Of a stretch of DNA of 64,000 nt, positions 41,893 to 55,318 are shown one piece after another. The stretch is from Arabidopsis thaliana. Its lineage: Eukaryota > Streptophyta > Magnoliopsida > Brassicales > Brassicaceae. The stretch is from positions 21,645,261 to 21,709,260 of the forward strand of contig NC_003074.8 of the NCBI RefSeq assembly GCF_000001735.4, read 5' to 3'. The translations under genes and the position numbers were made by a program. Each line of letters begins with the position of its first letter. The first letter of the stretch is position 1. Under the pieces are notes generated by a model that was not told the DNA's origin, ran no database searches, and saw nothing but the letters and a program-made list of their open reading frames with translations.

Positions 41893-44800
41893 TTAGCAAA
41901 GCGAATACTCACAATCCAGCAAACGAGAGAGTATCTCATTGCAACTCGGTCTTTGTTCCGGTTCTGTCCAACAATCTGCGAACAAGAGACAACACATCAG
42001 AAAAGGATACTCCATAAACCCCAAACAAAGCTTCAGGAAAAACGAAATAACAACACTTTGACAAGTCACAAGACCTGCAATAAGCTTTCCCAGTGGTCCT
42101 TCAGGAATCTCAAGCCGAGCTCCCTCGTAAGCAATAGCATAAACAACCTGAGAAGAAATATGAGGAAACTTGTTATATATACACATATGTCACTAAAGAG
42201 TCTTCTTCTTGTTCAGTTAAGTTACCCGTTCAGGCGGTACTCCTTCCCAAGGTCTGGTTAAAGTGCATAGCTCCCACATTATTACACCTAAACTGAAGAT
42301 ATCACACTTTTCTGAGAAGGGCTCATTGCGGATAAGTTCAGGAGCCATCCACTCTGGAGTTCCTGCAGAGACTGTGTCTCTCATTGTTGTCCCTGTCATT
42401 ATTCTCGACAGCCCAAAATCACAGATCTTGACTGTCCATTTGTTGCTCAAAAGACAGTTTGCACTCTTTATATCACGGTGTACTATCCCCATCCGGTGTA
42501 TACACATCAATCCCCTAGCAACATTTTACAAGTTTAAACGCTGTTTGTTAATTAAAGATGATTACGAAACTTTCTCATCGAGACACAATTCCAGGTCCTA
42601 TTTGGAAGTGTTATTGCCTTCTCCTCAAACCAAAATTTTCCATATTAATACTACATACTATGTTGGAAAGAAGGATACACGGTTTTGTATGGAAGATGAA
42701 ATTACCTGCAAATGTCCCGCAGCATCTTTAGCTTCCTCCGCCAGCTTAACCTCTTTTTTTGTCCACTCAAGTGGAGCAAGTAATACAAAGATCCCATTTC
42801 CATGTACTCAGTGATCAGTGATAATCGTGGAGGCTTTGTGCATGCTCCAAGGAACAGTATAACTACAAGAAGTCGAAGATGCATGCATTGATGAAAACAT
42901 ATACTAAAATCTCACAGTGAAAATTCATAGAGATAGATGAGTAGTTTAGTACCATTGGGATGTCTAAGTCGGCTAGTGGTTATTTGGACGCAGAAGGAGA
43001 AGGCAGGAAAGAAAGTCAGAAGACAAGTAAAGACGTTATTGCCAATTTTGAATAAAACAGAGAAAGCCTATAGACATACCTAAGAATTGATATCTCATTG
43101 CAGAAATCCTCCATGTTCTCAGCTGTAAGGTCTTGCTCAAGGAACACTTTGATAGCAACGTCTGTCCCGTTCCAGATCCCACGGAATACTTCTCCGAAAA
43201 ATCCTGGAAGGAAAAATCAACGAAGAAGATTTAGATGGGTTACTAATTCAAAAAAAAAAAGTAAACTTTTGAAGATAGATAAATACGAGGGTAAGGATCG
43301 TGAAGTAAGATAACTAGACGTTTCTCTTAAGGAAACTTATGGCCAACAATTTTTTTAAGAACACATAAATTCGAAAACATTGAGCTAAAGATCCTAACCA
43401 ATTCCGACACGTGTCCCAACAGTCAGCTCAGAGAAGTCTATGTTCCATTCTTCATAAGGTAATAATGGCTTATTCTGGAACATGGGAGATCCCAATACTT
43501 TATCCCAGATGTGGCTTATATTGCGATGTGACGATCCACTCTGTTCATATTGGCTTCGGTAGTTCTGGGGAGAAGAAGGTAGTGAGATTGCCTTCTGCGG
43601 ATCTAGTGGTTCCCTTGAAAGTGTCGACCTTCCACCAGAAACTTGGTCATGGGCATCAAGATGAAAACCAGAGACCTAGAAGCAGAGAAGTCTAGTTAAG
43701 CCACAAATTTATAAGTCGTTATCCAAAATGAGTGAACGTTTCCAAGAATCATAATTTTAAGCATGTTTGATAAACATCTACTTGAAATTGATCATTGTGC
43801 GTTGTTGTTGAAACAGAAATTTTTATTTCCTAAAAATCACAACGCAGCATATTCTAGGATTTTTCTTTCATTTCGTGAAATTCAGGACTTCCACTTTCAA
43901 CTTAGTCAACGAGAAAAGAGACACGGTTTGGTATTCTGTTGCAGCCCAAGTTTCTTTGTTTTCAGTAAAACTATTATGATTCCAAGCAAGCAGCATAGCC
44001 AAATTTCTCAATATATTTCAGTGATGTATATTAATAAGCTTAGCGTACATTTTTCTGGAGATGAGAGCTCTCGGTTCTGTCATTTGGAGAGTTAGGAGAT
44101 GAATCATCATCCCCTTGCTCTTTTGAGAGGCGATTCTGCTTCAAGGCTTCATTCATCGCTCGTACTGCCCTGATAAAGATTAACAGGTAATTTTAAAAAT
44201 AAAGTTATCAATATAATAATTACCAAAAACACTGAAGCTCCGTGTTCCAAATAGTTAATGGTCAATAAATCTGAATGAGAGGTAACAACCATTGCAATTG
44301 CTAAAACTTTTAGTTCCATATATGGAATGTTATACAATCACATGCTCGTGCAGTGATGTATGAGATCCCAAGTTAGAAAAAGAACGCCCCTCTCTTGGCA
44401 TTCTTTTAATATTTACCATAAGAGTGTACCATTAATTTTGTCCTAAACATCATGTATGAAATCACAACTGAGAAAAAAATATATGGTGAAACTGTATACA
44501 ACTGCAACCTATCACTGGAAATAATTATATATTGAAGTCAGAGAAGAATGTTATGAGGGGAACTATATATGTAACCCAAAATGCAGATAGTTAAAAAAAA
44601 CATCATACTAGCTTTGCCATGCACATGAAGTTCAATGAGCAATAAACTAAACACCCACCTGACAATATCATCGCCAATCTCAGGAGTTATACTGATGCTT
44701 CTCCTCCTTATTCTCTTAGTTTCCATTTTTGCTCCTCCAACAGATTTGCAGCTGCACGTGAAAACTGAATACATAAGCATTTTTTTAACAAACTTTAGGC

Positions 44801-47415
44801 ATGAGAACAAGGTTCTCTGACACCCACAAAAACTAGACAAAAGAACTCGGTAAGCACTAAACGAGACACCAACAAACAACATACCCTCTTGCAGCAATAT
44901 ATTGCATATTTATAAAACTAAAAGCTCAAATCAAGTCTGCAAAGACCTCTCCAACATAATCTAAGTTACAAAGGACAAAAACCATAACGAACCTTGATGT
45001 GGCAACATCCCCGGTGAAATCTCGTGCCAAGTTCTTGTCGCCACTTAGCATGGACTTTGTACGGGCTCGGAAGGAAAGATGTTCGGGACTTCAGACGAGA
45101 TATATCAAAAACGATCTAAGAAATTAGATTGGAACTTGGTTCAAAAATGCATATACATATACAATTCAACGGGGATGAGAGTACCTGGAACTAGCAGTCC
45201 GCTGATCAGCAATGACCTTCCTCCGGCTCTGCCGCCAAAACTCGTTAGCCATGTTTGACTCGCTCTGTGAGAAACTGAAGAATAAAAGATAAATACTAAT
45301 GACATACGGTCATCTATTCCACTGCTTGGTTTACCAGAAGCTATATTCAAACCTGGGGTTGGTTAGCACAAAAAAATAATAATAACAAGTAGGCTTATCA
45401 CCTTAATTTCCTCTCTAGCGCAGAGGCAGATCGTAACAGCATATTCCTTGATGGTGGACCAGACGTATTTGGAGACCCATCCAGTTTCCTGTGCAACGAA
45501 AGGTTTTCATCTTTTTCTGCACTGTACAACACCAATCATTAGAAACTCTGCACAACAAAACACTGAGTATTGAACAGAAGGTGCAGTAAAATATGGTACA
45601 CACTATACTTATATCCTGCATGTTCATGCAGTGAGATTTTACAATTTAAAACTTCAACATCTACTTACTTTTCATGGTCAAATTTCTCTGGATAACCAAA
45701 CATGGGACTGTTTGGCTCCAAAGGTGAATCACAAGAGTCATTCTCTGCAGAATCACTTTCCCCTGCCGCTGAGATATGACTCATAAAAATTGCTTTGGTT
45801 GATAGAGGAATAAGCTGACCAGGAAATCGCATTAGGTCAACCAGCATTTCCACAGAATTCAGCAAAACAGTGACAGAAATATGACTATATGAGTCCACAC
45901 TCTCAGCAGCTCCATCACTTGGCAAACCCTGATCAAACAAATCAGTCATAATGCAAAGGATGTTAAAAGGTGATCAAAATATTCAGAAATTTAAGCCACG
46001 ATGAATACTTTTTTCGAGAATAACATTAATCAAACCTAATCAATCACAAGCCAAAATGGAGTGATACTCAAGCCCACTGATCACATTTTTGTATGGTACT
46101 TAGCACTTACCACTACAAGTCGACTTTGCAGGCCAACAGTATCAGCTAAGACTTTGAACAAGATTGCTCGAGGACGACAAGAACCATGCTTGATCTGTCC
46201 TAGCAGTTGAATACCACAGTTTTCAAATGACTGCGTACTTTTTGCTGGACTCTGCAGAGTTGATTGCTTATAAACATCTGCTACCTGCCAGCCAATTTCG
46301 ACAAAGGTTTTCAGATAAGTAAAAGGAGTTAACAAGATTTATGAAATGCTTGCTCTTACCGCATCAATAACAATTCAATGTCCCCTGTATAGACTAATAG
46401 GGGATACAAGAGAAAAAGTCAAGCAAACAAAGATACGTATTTCCTAATTTAACGCTTTTCCCAAGTAAGCACAACTTACAAGTGGAATTAGAGAAAGATT
46501 GAAGGCAAGAATCTAAATAGTCTGGGGAACTTTATCTTGAACCACAGCAGGATTCTATTGATAGTTTCACCAATTTTGAAAACATAGAAGACGTTAAGAT
46601 CAATGTGGCTTCTATTAGTATTATAACGGACACTCTCAGCATCACTTTTCATTAGACAGACAACTAGTCACAACTCTTCCTACCTCAATTTTTATCCATT
46701 TATGATCACTGTTTTTGCATGCAACTTTAAAATGGAAAAACAATATGGTTATTAAGTGATTTCATACATGAAACAAATTTTGAGCATGTCGATTATAAAA
46801 GATATGTCAAATACTCTTACCAGTCCAGCAATTTTCTTAATAATAGTAGCTGGCTTTGAGTTCAATCCACTGACAAGTTTGGTAATCAACTGCTTCTGCC
46901 TGAAAAGCTTTTTATCTTTCTGAAAATCAACTAGAATCACATCAGCCTTAAGACCTTCGTCACCCAGAGCATGAAGATCTTCCAATGTAGGAATGTTATT
47001 AAATAGCTGCTTCAATCTATTATCCTGTAGAAGATTGAAATATAAACATTGTCAAAGGAAGCAAATAAAAAAGATTCTTGACAGGTAACAGAAGTTAATC
47101 GAGTTCGAATGAATTTCACTCAAAAAATCATTGAACAGATCTAATATCAAAATAAAAGTAGCTTACCGGGATCACAGAGTAGAAGCCATTTGGGATGGGC
47201 TCAGAAAGTGAACCAGTACTCCAAAGAATATTCGAAGCAGTACTAGATGGCAGCCCATCTTGCCCAAGATTTCTAGGTGAGTCTTTAGTACTAGATGTCT
47301 CTTCTTGCGATCCCAGATAAACAGAACCAAATTTCTCCACAAATTCTGAAGGCCACCAGGTTTGATTAGAAGGTCCTTGCTCTGATGGCCCAGCATCATC
47401 TCCCGTCTCTCCCAT
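41893..47415 (-). CDS. Raf-like MAPKKK with EDR1 domain, 16 exons
   Basis: Exons (minus): 47167-47415, 46821-47024, 46111-46284, 45669-45928, 45402-45521, 45185-45274, 44993-45088, 44659-44751, 44049-44169, 43399-43675, 43080-43203, 42953-42972, 42706-42862, 42226-42514, 42075-42147, 41893-41975. They total 2430 nt, giving 809 aa. The N-terminal half has an EDR1/CTR1-type regulatory domain (~60-290: FNNIPTLEDLHALGDEG, GSCRPRAILFKVLADTVGL). A Ser/Arg-rich linker follows. The kinase domain (~550-800) has glycine loop GIGFFGEV, VAIKVF lysine, HRDIKSANCLL, DFGLSRI and GTPEWMAPE, all intact. Exon 12 is only 20 nt. The start is ATG 47415; two codons further upstream the frame offers only TTG. I recall it as At3g58640, soluble and cytosolic. 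Confidence 0.94.
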
Positions 47416-48520
47416 TGCCAATTTCCTTAATGTCTATAGTTATATCAGCCCCTACTTATCCCATAAACGGAACAGTCGAAAAAAGAAGGAAATCCTAGAG
47501 ACCAAAATATTGAGAATCAAACTTCATTTACCAGTAGCCCTTAAGCTGGAGGTCATTTGATCTGCGTTCACAGAGACGAAAATGGTAATTAAAAACTACG
47601 ATGGTCATAAAAAAAATGGAAACAAAGAAGGCGGAGATTTTAATGAATTCATAGATACACATTGAAGAAACAAACTAGTTGAACTTGTTTTTCCACATCA
47701 CAACCTAACTAGTGCAGTGCCAAATAGAGGAAATTTCAAACGTTCTCCTCTTCAACGATGGCTGCATCAAATATTTTCTAAAGGATCAATCTAAGCTTTA
47801 ACACCAAACATCTCACTGGATGCATAAAATGATCCATTATCAGCCAAAAATACAAAACAAGAAGCGGAAAATAAGAGTTAACGATAAGAAAAACCATCAG
47901 CATTTCAACAAGAACAATAGAATTCCACTCTCATAATCCAATCTCACTCTCAAGTCAACGAGAGAATCTCTTAAGGATCTTAACTGAATATAGCAAACCA
48001 ACATAGATCCCATGAGTATCCTCGTGTACTAAATACCACAATTCTACATAAACTTACTCCCGAATAGAACAGTTCATAAGTGCGATCTACCCAGAAACTC
48101 AGTTTCAACACGAAAGCAATCCTAACACAGAACCCACCATAACTTAAAACCGATACGAAAGCAAACACCATCTAGAAACACACCTAAGCTCGATCCAATA
48201 CATAGCTCAAAGTGCCACAAACATGAATCACAATTCGAGAGAACAAAAAAAAGAGGAGAAAAGTTCAAAAAGGGTTTTTGTAAAATCACCGTAATCAGAT
48301 CCACGCATTCAATTTCCGATCGAACTTCCGATTGACGAGTAAACGAAATCAAATAACAAAATCGATCTCACTGCGAAGATAGATTCAGCAAAAATCTCGA
48401 TCAAAGACAACAAAGAGCTATGCGTTTTCGTACACACATACAAAAAATAATCAGAGAGTATTTGTATGTGTGTACGTATATGGTTTTTTTAATAGAGCTG
48501 GGAAATTGGGATTTTATATA
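47416..48520 (-). promoter_or_regulatory. Long 5' leader region of the Raf-like kinase
   Basis: A minus-strand TATA box (TATATAAAAT, plus coordinates 48511-48520) lies about 1.1 kb upstream of the ATG. The intervening DNA has T-rich splice-like tracts, so the 5'UTR probably contains one or more introns. Exact boundaries cannot be fixed from sequence alone. ORFs in this stretch look random. Confidence 0.45.
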
Positions 48521-48874
48521 GTTTTTGAGGGACCAAACGAAAGAAAGAGAGTGATGGGATTTGAGGAAAGTGATGAAGACGAGGGAAAGGAGAGGAAGAT
48601 GAAGAAGAAGAGAGACGACTGACCAAGTGACGATGGCTATGTCACGTGCGAGTTGATGAGTCACGTGTCATAAAGTAGATGCACCTCTCTTGGATCGACA
48701 GCTGGCATCACACATCATCCCTCGTGAATCCCCACCGTCGCTTCTCTTTTTCTTTTTTGATTGGTGGTGGTAATCTTATGCTTTTGTTTTTGCTTTTTTT
48801 TGTTAATAACTTAATAATACGGAGATTTATAAGAAGAACAAAAATTAGTTACATATGCTATATTTTATTTTTTG

Positions 48875-48878
<4 letters not shown>

Positions 48879-48911
<33 letters not shown>
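48879..48911. repeat. (TA)n microsatellite
   Basis: About sixteen TA units without interruption. Confidence 0.9.
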
Positions 48912-48913
<2 letters not shown>

Positions 48914-48952
48914 ACATATACATTTTTGTAATCATTTTGTGGAAAAAATCCT

Positions 48953-48986
48953 GGAGTTGAGACTTATTTGGAGTTGAGACTTATTT
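48953..48986. repeat. 17-bp perfect tandem duplication
   Basis: GGAGTTGAGACTTATTT occurs twice head-to-tail with no spacer. Confidence 0.9.
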
Positions 48987-49429
48987 ACAATGGCTGCCAC
49001 TGGATTTTAATTATTTGATTTTTTTTAATTAATAGTTTATATTTTTTTAAGGCAATTAATTGTATAACAAACCAAAAATATTCGAAATATATGACAATCC
49101 CATATGTCACGCAAAACACGATAAATTATCTTCTCCTTATCTCACCTACAATATTCACTAAATCTTAAAACAACCAAAATTTGAACTATTTGAATTATTT
49201 CTATTAAATTTCGGCAATCAATTAAAATGAAACAAACCAAAATACATTTACAATCCCATAAAATGAGCAAATCCAATTATATGTGCACCTAAAAACATTC
49301 CTTATCTTGGTTTGAATATTCCATGAAATTAAAAGTCCATAACTTTTTCGGCATAAAATCACAATCACAACTAATTCAACAACTAATATTTAAACTTATA
49401 AAAAAATAAAAAATCATGAGACAAAAAAT

Positions 49430-49655
49430 ATAGCGGGACGGATTTAGATTGATATGAATAGCAGGACGGGTTTGGATTGATATAACACATGTTAAATATT
49501 TATTTTATTATTTTATCATCACCAATTTTTTTTAGTTACAACATTAATATAAAATTATATAACTTTAATACTAAACTAAAACCGTAAAATTTATATTATT
49601 ATATATAAATAAAATATTTGCCTTGTAGTGTACCACGGGTTAAATCCTATTATAT
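49430..49655. mobile_element. Possible Helitron/Basho-type remnant
   Basis: The stretch starts with a repeated AGC(G/A)GGACGG(A/G)TTT(A/G)GATTGATAT motif (near 49432 and 49461). It ends with GTAGTGTACCACGGGTTAA, which resembles the 3' ends of Arabidopsis ATREP/Helitron elements as I remember them. The expected terminal CTRR is not intact. No ORF. This is a family guess from pattern memory. Confidence 0.35.
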
Positions 49656-51088
49656 ATATATTTTACCTATTTTAAAAAGAGATGGTCTTTAATACAATGA
49701 ATGGAGTGGATGAAGGATTCTGTTTATAAGTTGAATAAAGAGAACTTTTATCAAATTCGGATTTTTAAATTGTTATCATACTTAATACTTTTCATACTAT
49801 TATTATTTTTTCATTGTTAAGGAATAATATTAAAAAATTAAAACAAAGAAGAAATGACATCATATGAAATAAATAAAAATGATCCTACGATATCGAAAAA
49901 AATAAGGGGTTAAAATGTGAGGAACAGAACCTGTAATTTAAAAAAATCTAATGACGTACTGATGATGACTATGTGTTGTGCAATTATGGCAAAGTTAGCA
50001 ATCAAATTTAGGGAAAATTTAATTAAAAGTGGATCACGTCAAGGTCAATAAGATTTGGAGGAAAGTTTCAAAAGAAAAAATAAAGAATTGCACGTGGAAC
50101 ATTATCATCGAATCTATTCCTTTTTTTTTTTTTTTTTCCTTTTTCCCCGGTTATAATTTTTTTTTGCTGGGCCAAAGTTAATATTCTTCGAATAATTCTG
50201 ATAACCAACTCATTAAAACAAAAATCAATTTGATATCTACTTAAACAATCAACCCTTGAATTAACATCTTCTAATTGTTTTGAGACCAAACACACAACTA
50301 TTACCAAACCTTACATATTTTAAAGCTATTTCTCGATATCTAACATTTTAGTTTAATTATAGACATAACCGTTTTGATGATTAAAATAGTTAAATAAAGA
50401 TTATGATATTTATTGGGATAATTTCTTTTCAAACACTATATTATTATTTATTAAGAAAAGACTTTCTTGGTTTCAAATTAGTTGTCGTTTGAGATTTTTT
50501 TCAGGCTTATTTTTAAATATTCATTTATGTTTTCTGTTTTAGCATTAACTAAACTAAAATAATTTATTCTTTTCTGTTTTAGCATTGATATTATCAATTA
50601 ATAAACTAAAAGAAGAAGGGGCAAATTGAAATTTTTGTCAATAATTGTATTGAAAACACAAAACCATAAATAATTTGAAGCAAACTTGAACGTCTACAGT
50701 TACAATTAATTTGAAACGAAGTGGGTATATTTTTCAAAGGTTAGAATATTTTTAGAATCTATATAAAAAAAGTAATTAAGGATTAACATTTGTTAACAAG
50801 AAAAACTAAACACGATCTATAATTTGATCTCTGGTAATGATTCTTTTTAGCAGTAAATGAGGAAATTATTGCATCAAAACAATTTTATAAACCGAAAATG
50901 AGAAACCGAAGAACTCGTGCCCTCGTCATTTTGCCACCGACACCTTTGACTTTCTATAAAATATCACTCAACTCCTAACATTTTTAAAATAACATTATAC
51001 TTCTTCTGTAGCCGTATATTCTCGCATTACTTCAGTTCATGCAGACAATTTCAGAACCAGAAGAAGCTTCTTACGAAGACAATACAAG

Positions 51089-53959
51089 TTACAACAACGA
51101 CCGTTTAAGAACACTAGTAGATAAAATATCACTAACTAAATCATCAACCAAAGCAGAAACAATCTCTCCTTCCATGTCTATTCCTTCCTCAAACATCTCT
51201 CTTTCATAACCAATCCATCTCCCTTCAAAACAGCTCATGTCATGATCCACAAGCTCGTCGATCATCATCTCTCTCATCTTCTTCAACCCTTTTACTTCTC
51301 TGTTCACTTCTTCAGCCAACAAATCTCTATGTTCCAACAAAATCCCACCTGACATCATCATCCCTTTGCAGCTTCCAATTAACATCCTTTCAAATTTCAC
51401 CGCTAAGCACTGATTCACACAGTCGAAAAGCGCCTTTCTTTCTGTCTTCATTGACGTTGCAGCTCCTCGAGAGCGTTCCATTTCATCAAAGAGGCTGGAG
51501 GGTAGTAATGATTCATTAGTGGTTGTCCCTGAGGCGAAGTCTTGAAACATGAGCTGCCCAGAGTTGAGGATCTCGGTTATGTACTCGAGCTCCCAATCGA
51601 GTGTTGCTGATTCTGTTTCATCTAAGGTGTGCTGGGACTCGTTGGATGAACCCCAAGTGAGCTCTTGATCTGATGAACTCTGTTTCATGCCTGAAAAAAC
51701 CAACAACATTAAGCTTATCTAGCTGCAAATCAAACCAATACTAAGACTATTAGGTGTGAATTCAAATCCTGGTGAAGAAAATCTAGACATAAATTCACAA
51801 AGACATACCATATTCTCTGTCATGTCTGCAATCTGAGATACTCTTGCTGCAGGAGAGTGCAAAATCATCAGCTTCTGTAAGAGTGGTGATGCTGCTAACT
51901 TCTTGTTCTTCTCCCTGTATTACCTTCTGCTTCTAAAAGGAAAAAGACAAGATTTTCTCAGAGACTGGTAAGCCGGAAAAGCATTCGATATTATAGAATA
52001 GTGAAGCTATAGTTTATGGAAACTAACCTGGACTTTCTGGCTGTTAAAGAATGAAGTGCAGTCAGAAACAGATTCACTCTCTGTTAAAACTCTATCAAGA
52101 CTGCTTTGAGTCAATCCGCTATATTTGGAAGGCGATGAAATCATCGCATTCGCTCTATCTTTTGAAATGGAACTCAAGGGCTCTTCTTGGATCAAGCTAG
52201 AGCTAGATGATTCAATCTTCGTTGTCAATTCCCTGAGCTTCTGCTCCAAAAGCGCATTTAAAGAATCACCACCTATCACATTGAACCTTATAGCAGAGTC
52301 TGCATCTTGTTTGGTTCCTTGTGAATGAGGAGATGATAAACCTTTGATCGAAGATGAGAAAGTGAAAGATATCACATCCATGTCCCTTTTCTGATCATCT
52401 TTACTAGTACTCGAGTCGCCATCAATGGAAATGTTACATTTTATCGACTTTTCACCCCTTTTGATCCGCTTATCTTCATAAATTCCAGATTCTTGCACTC
52501 CATTCCGCGGTTTTTTGCTTCGAGGAAGACTCTTTTTGCGGGATAAAGGTAAAGAAGTGGGTTTTTCTGCTGATGACATAGTAAATCCTGAGCTCTTCGA
52601 TATAGATCCACTTTCCACAAGAACCTTATTTACTACTTTGTTCATTACTCTCCTGGATTGCTGATTGTCTCTGCAGTTCTGCTTCTGGTTGTTTTGCCTA
52701 AGCACATTCTTTCCGGTACTCAAGGAAGATCCTTTGCTACTGTTTTGGCTTTTAACCGCCCTATTCTTAGCTTCCACTTTCTCCTTTTGTCCCGAAGACA
52801 TCCTCTTGTTGCCACTTGAAGACATTGATAAGCTGTCTTGCTTCTGATTACTGCTGACTTTTGCTTGCGCAGCGAAAGAAGGTGGCTTCACTTCACCACC
52901 TTTCAAAGCATCATAACTGTTTTTCCCCAATACTGTAGTTTTCTTCTCGTTTTGATCTCCTCTTAGGTACCTACTGTTCCGAGTATCATTAGAGATTTGA
53001 GGAACTGAAGTTGACGCTTTCTGCGCAGCTTCAAGTTTCTCTTTCAAATCTCGAATCCTCAATGGAACTGGAGAAGAAGAATCAGACGATGACACCATCC
53101 GTGTTCTTGCAATCATCCGTGGACTTTGCTCGATCATTCTTGAAGCAGCTTCCATTACATAAGCAGGGTTCCTAGATGGAACAAATCCAGGATTCCTTAT
53201 TGGAGACAAGAGCTTATTGTGAGTGACAGAGATCGGTTTAGCTGATCTCGGGGGTAAAGTTTCGGTTTGAAACCGCTCAATCATCCGTTTACGCGGCCCT
53301 TTACTGGTTCTTGAATCCAAATGATCCCAAGAAACACCATCGAAGTCACTCTGACGATCAACATTAGCATCCCAAGTGTTTGCTTGGCGCGAGGATCTGA
53401 GAAAGTATGGATCAAGATCAGGATTAACCCGTGGTTCCAAAACGTTTGGTAGTGGTAAACCCTCTAAACCCATAAGCCTCGCTACCACACTTGCTCTAAC
53501 CACATTTCCATCATCACTAGTAACAGATGAAGCACAACAGCTAGAGTCACTTCTCGGGTTGTAAGTTGGGTTCTTTACACTCTGATCAACTTCAAACTGT
53601 TGTAAACAGATCACACCAAAGAACACAAATAGTTCATGTCATTCAGTAAACTAACACAAAACAAAACATTGCATCAAACAAGGAAAATGGTGTTGAGTAA
53701 GAAAAGGCTTACAACAGAATGCGGCGTAATAGAGGGGTTTTGAACATTCTCTTTTGCTTGCTTAGATTCTTCTGTTTTAAAAGAAGAAACTTTAGATTAT
53801 TAAACTTCATTACCTTAACTTATATATACAACAAAAGCTGGAAGACATACCAGAGAGTTGGGAGAGATTGGAAGAGAAAAGCTTCTTCCTGGATTTTCCA
53901 TGCCAATCAAACAGATTTAGAAACGCTCCTCTTGGTCTTTTTCTCTCAACGACGTCCAT
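51089..53959 (-). CDS. TRM7: TRM (TON1-recruiting motif) / LONGIFOLIA-family protein, 5 exons
   Basis: Exons (minus): 53851-53959, 53713-53771, 52028-53596, 51809-51932, 51089-51690 total 2463 nt, giving 820 aa. The N-terminus is basic (MDVVERKRPRGAFLNLFDW, followed by KSRKK). The family signature ASVVARLMGLEGLPLP is at ~residue 90. A long Ser/Lys-rich disordered middle has short conserved islands (RMIERFQTE, SPIRNPGFVPSRNPAYVMEA). A C-terminal DUF4378 domain (~640-815) includes DWELEYITEILNSG, LFDCVNQCLAVKFERM and ALVDDLVSDIL. TRM proteins bring TON1 and PP2A to cortical microtubules and preprophase bands. The numbering TRM7 is from memory and less sure than the family. The start is ATG 53959. 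Confidence 0.9.
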
Positions 53960-54852
53960 CTTAATTTACCTATGGATCAAAACAATTGAATCAGTTTAAT
54001 TTCAATGGAATGCACTTATAAGACGCTGGATCCCATCAAACAACAAGACCCCAGATAAAAAAGATCAAAACTTTTCCATTTTATTATAATGAATCACCCA
54101 ATTTCAGCTGAAGGATATAGAGAATGTGATTGATATAGCAGAAGATTAAAGGAAATTAGATCAGGAATGAAATTTGATTACCTCTCAGTTTCTCAGGCTG
54201 CCAAAGATCTCATTTTTTACTTATGGATCCATCCATTAAGTGTAATTTGCAGAAACCCTATACCGAATTCAGCAAAATGAGAACCCAGACAGACACAGCT
54301 GAGAGATGTTTTGCAAATTGGATTGACCCAAATCGAAACAATGGTGGCTTTGGGAGATCTAGCCCTAAAGATCGACCAAAGCTCTCCACTTTTATCTCTC
54401 TCAGCTCACGAATCGCACTGTAGAACAAGAACAACGACCATGGAAGAAGATAAAAACACAAAATGAGATTTATCAAATCAGACAAACAAAACAAAGAAAA
54501 TATTTGGGGGGTTTTGGAGGAATGCGTAAGATCAGGAAGGCTCAAAGCAGATTTGAGATTAGGGATTTGGGTAGTGAGCTAAGAGAAGTGAAGAAGCAGC
54601 AAGAGACGTTTTTAAAAAAATGAGAGAAGCTGAGTTTGAATTGAAATGACGACAGAGAGAGCCGTTGCAAAGAGAGAGAGAGAGAGAAAGACAGACAGAG
54701 ACAAAGAGAGTTTTGAATTTAGGAAACTGAAAGCTCCCTCCTTTGAGCTATTAAAAGTGTTTCTTTTTTCTATACATAAAAGGAAAATCTTTTGTTTCAA
54801 CAACTATTTTGGCTTTTATACATATAGCATGATCTCATCTACAAATATATAT

Positions 54853-54948
54853 AGCTTGATGATGTTTTTTTTTTTTTTTTGTCACAAGCTTGATGATGTT
54901 TATATTTGGTATCCAATGCAGATGGAAATATATAGCTTGATGATGTTT
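54853..54948. repeat. Three direct copies of a 15-bp motif, one pair around oligo-T
   Basis: AGCTTGATGATGTTT occurs at 54853-54867, 54887-54901 and 54934-54948. Copy 1 runs into a T tract ending at 54880, then GTCACA, then copy 2. Copies 1 and 3 share an ATATAT prefix. Confidence 0.8.
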
Positions 54949-55318
54949 ATACATGTTTCAGTTCAGTTTGCAGTTTCAAACATAAGAGAATTTGAATTGG
55001 TTAGGGGACAAAAAAAACACATAATTTAAAAGAGGTCATAACGATTCAATTTTCAGGTGTAGAAAAATAAAGGCAAAGACTTTATTGTAAACAGTGCAAT
55101 CACTGTATATATTAATATTCCATTTTGATTATTATAAAATTATTTCGTTGGGCATTACCACAATTCATATTTGTGTCCGTCTCACAAGGGCTCCACTTTC
55201 GTATAGTTTTGAATATTTGTAATATGCTGCATTCTATGATTCGAATTACTTAAAAGTTCAAATTTTTTTTGGACTCTTGATATTTCACAATCAGTTTTTT
55301 TTTTTAAAAACAGAATAA

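Larger units (their letters stand above)
48521..51088. other. Intergenic, kinase upstream and TRM7 3' flank
   Basis: Strongly AT-rich. It contains the (TA)n tract at 48879-48911, a 17-bp perfect tandem duplication (48953-48986), a Helitron-like scrap near 49430-49655 and a T-run at 50119-50137. No gene supported. Confidence 0.5.

Noticed and set aside
41776..42261. 161-codon plus-strand ORF across kinase exons
   Set aside because: Antisense shadow; it crosses several real splice sites of the kinase.
47416..47421. Kinase start two codons earlier
   Set aside because: The upstream codon is TTG; the first ATG is at 47415 and gives the expected 809 aa.
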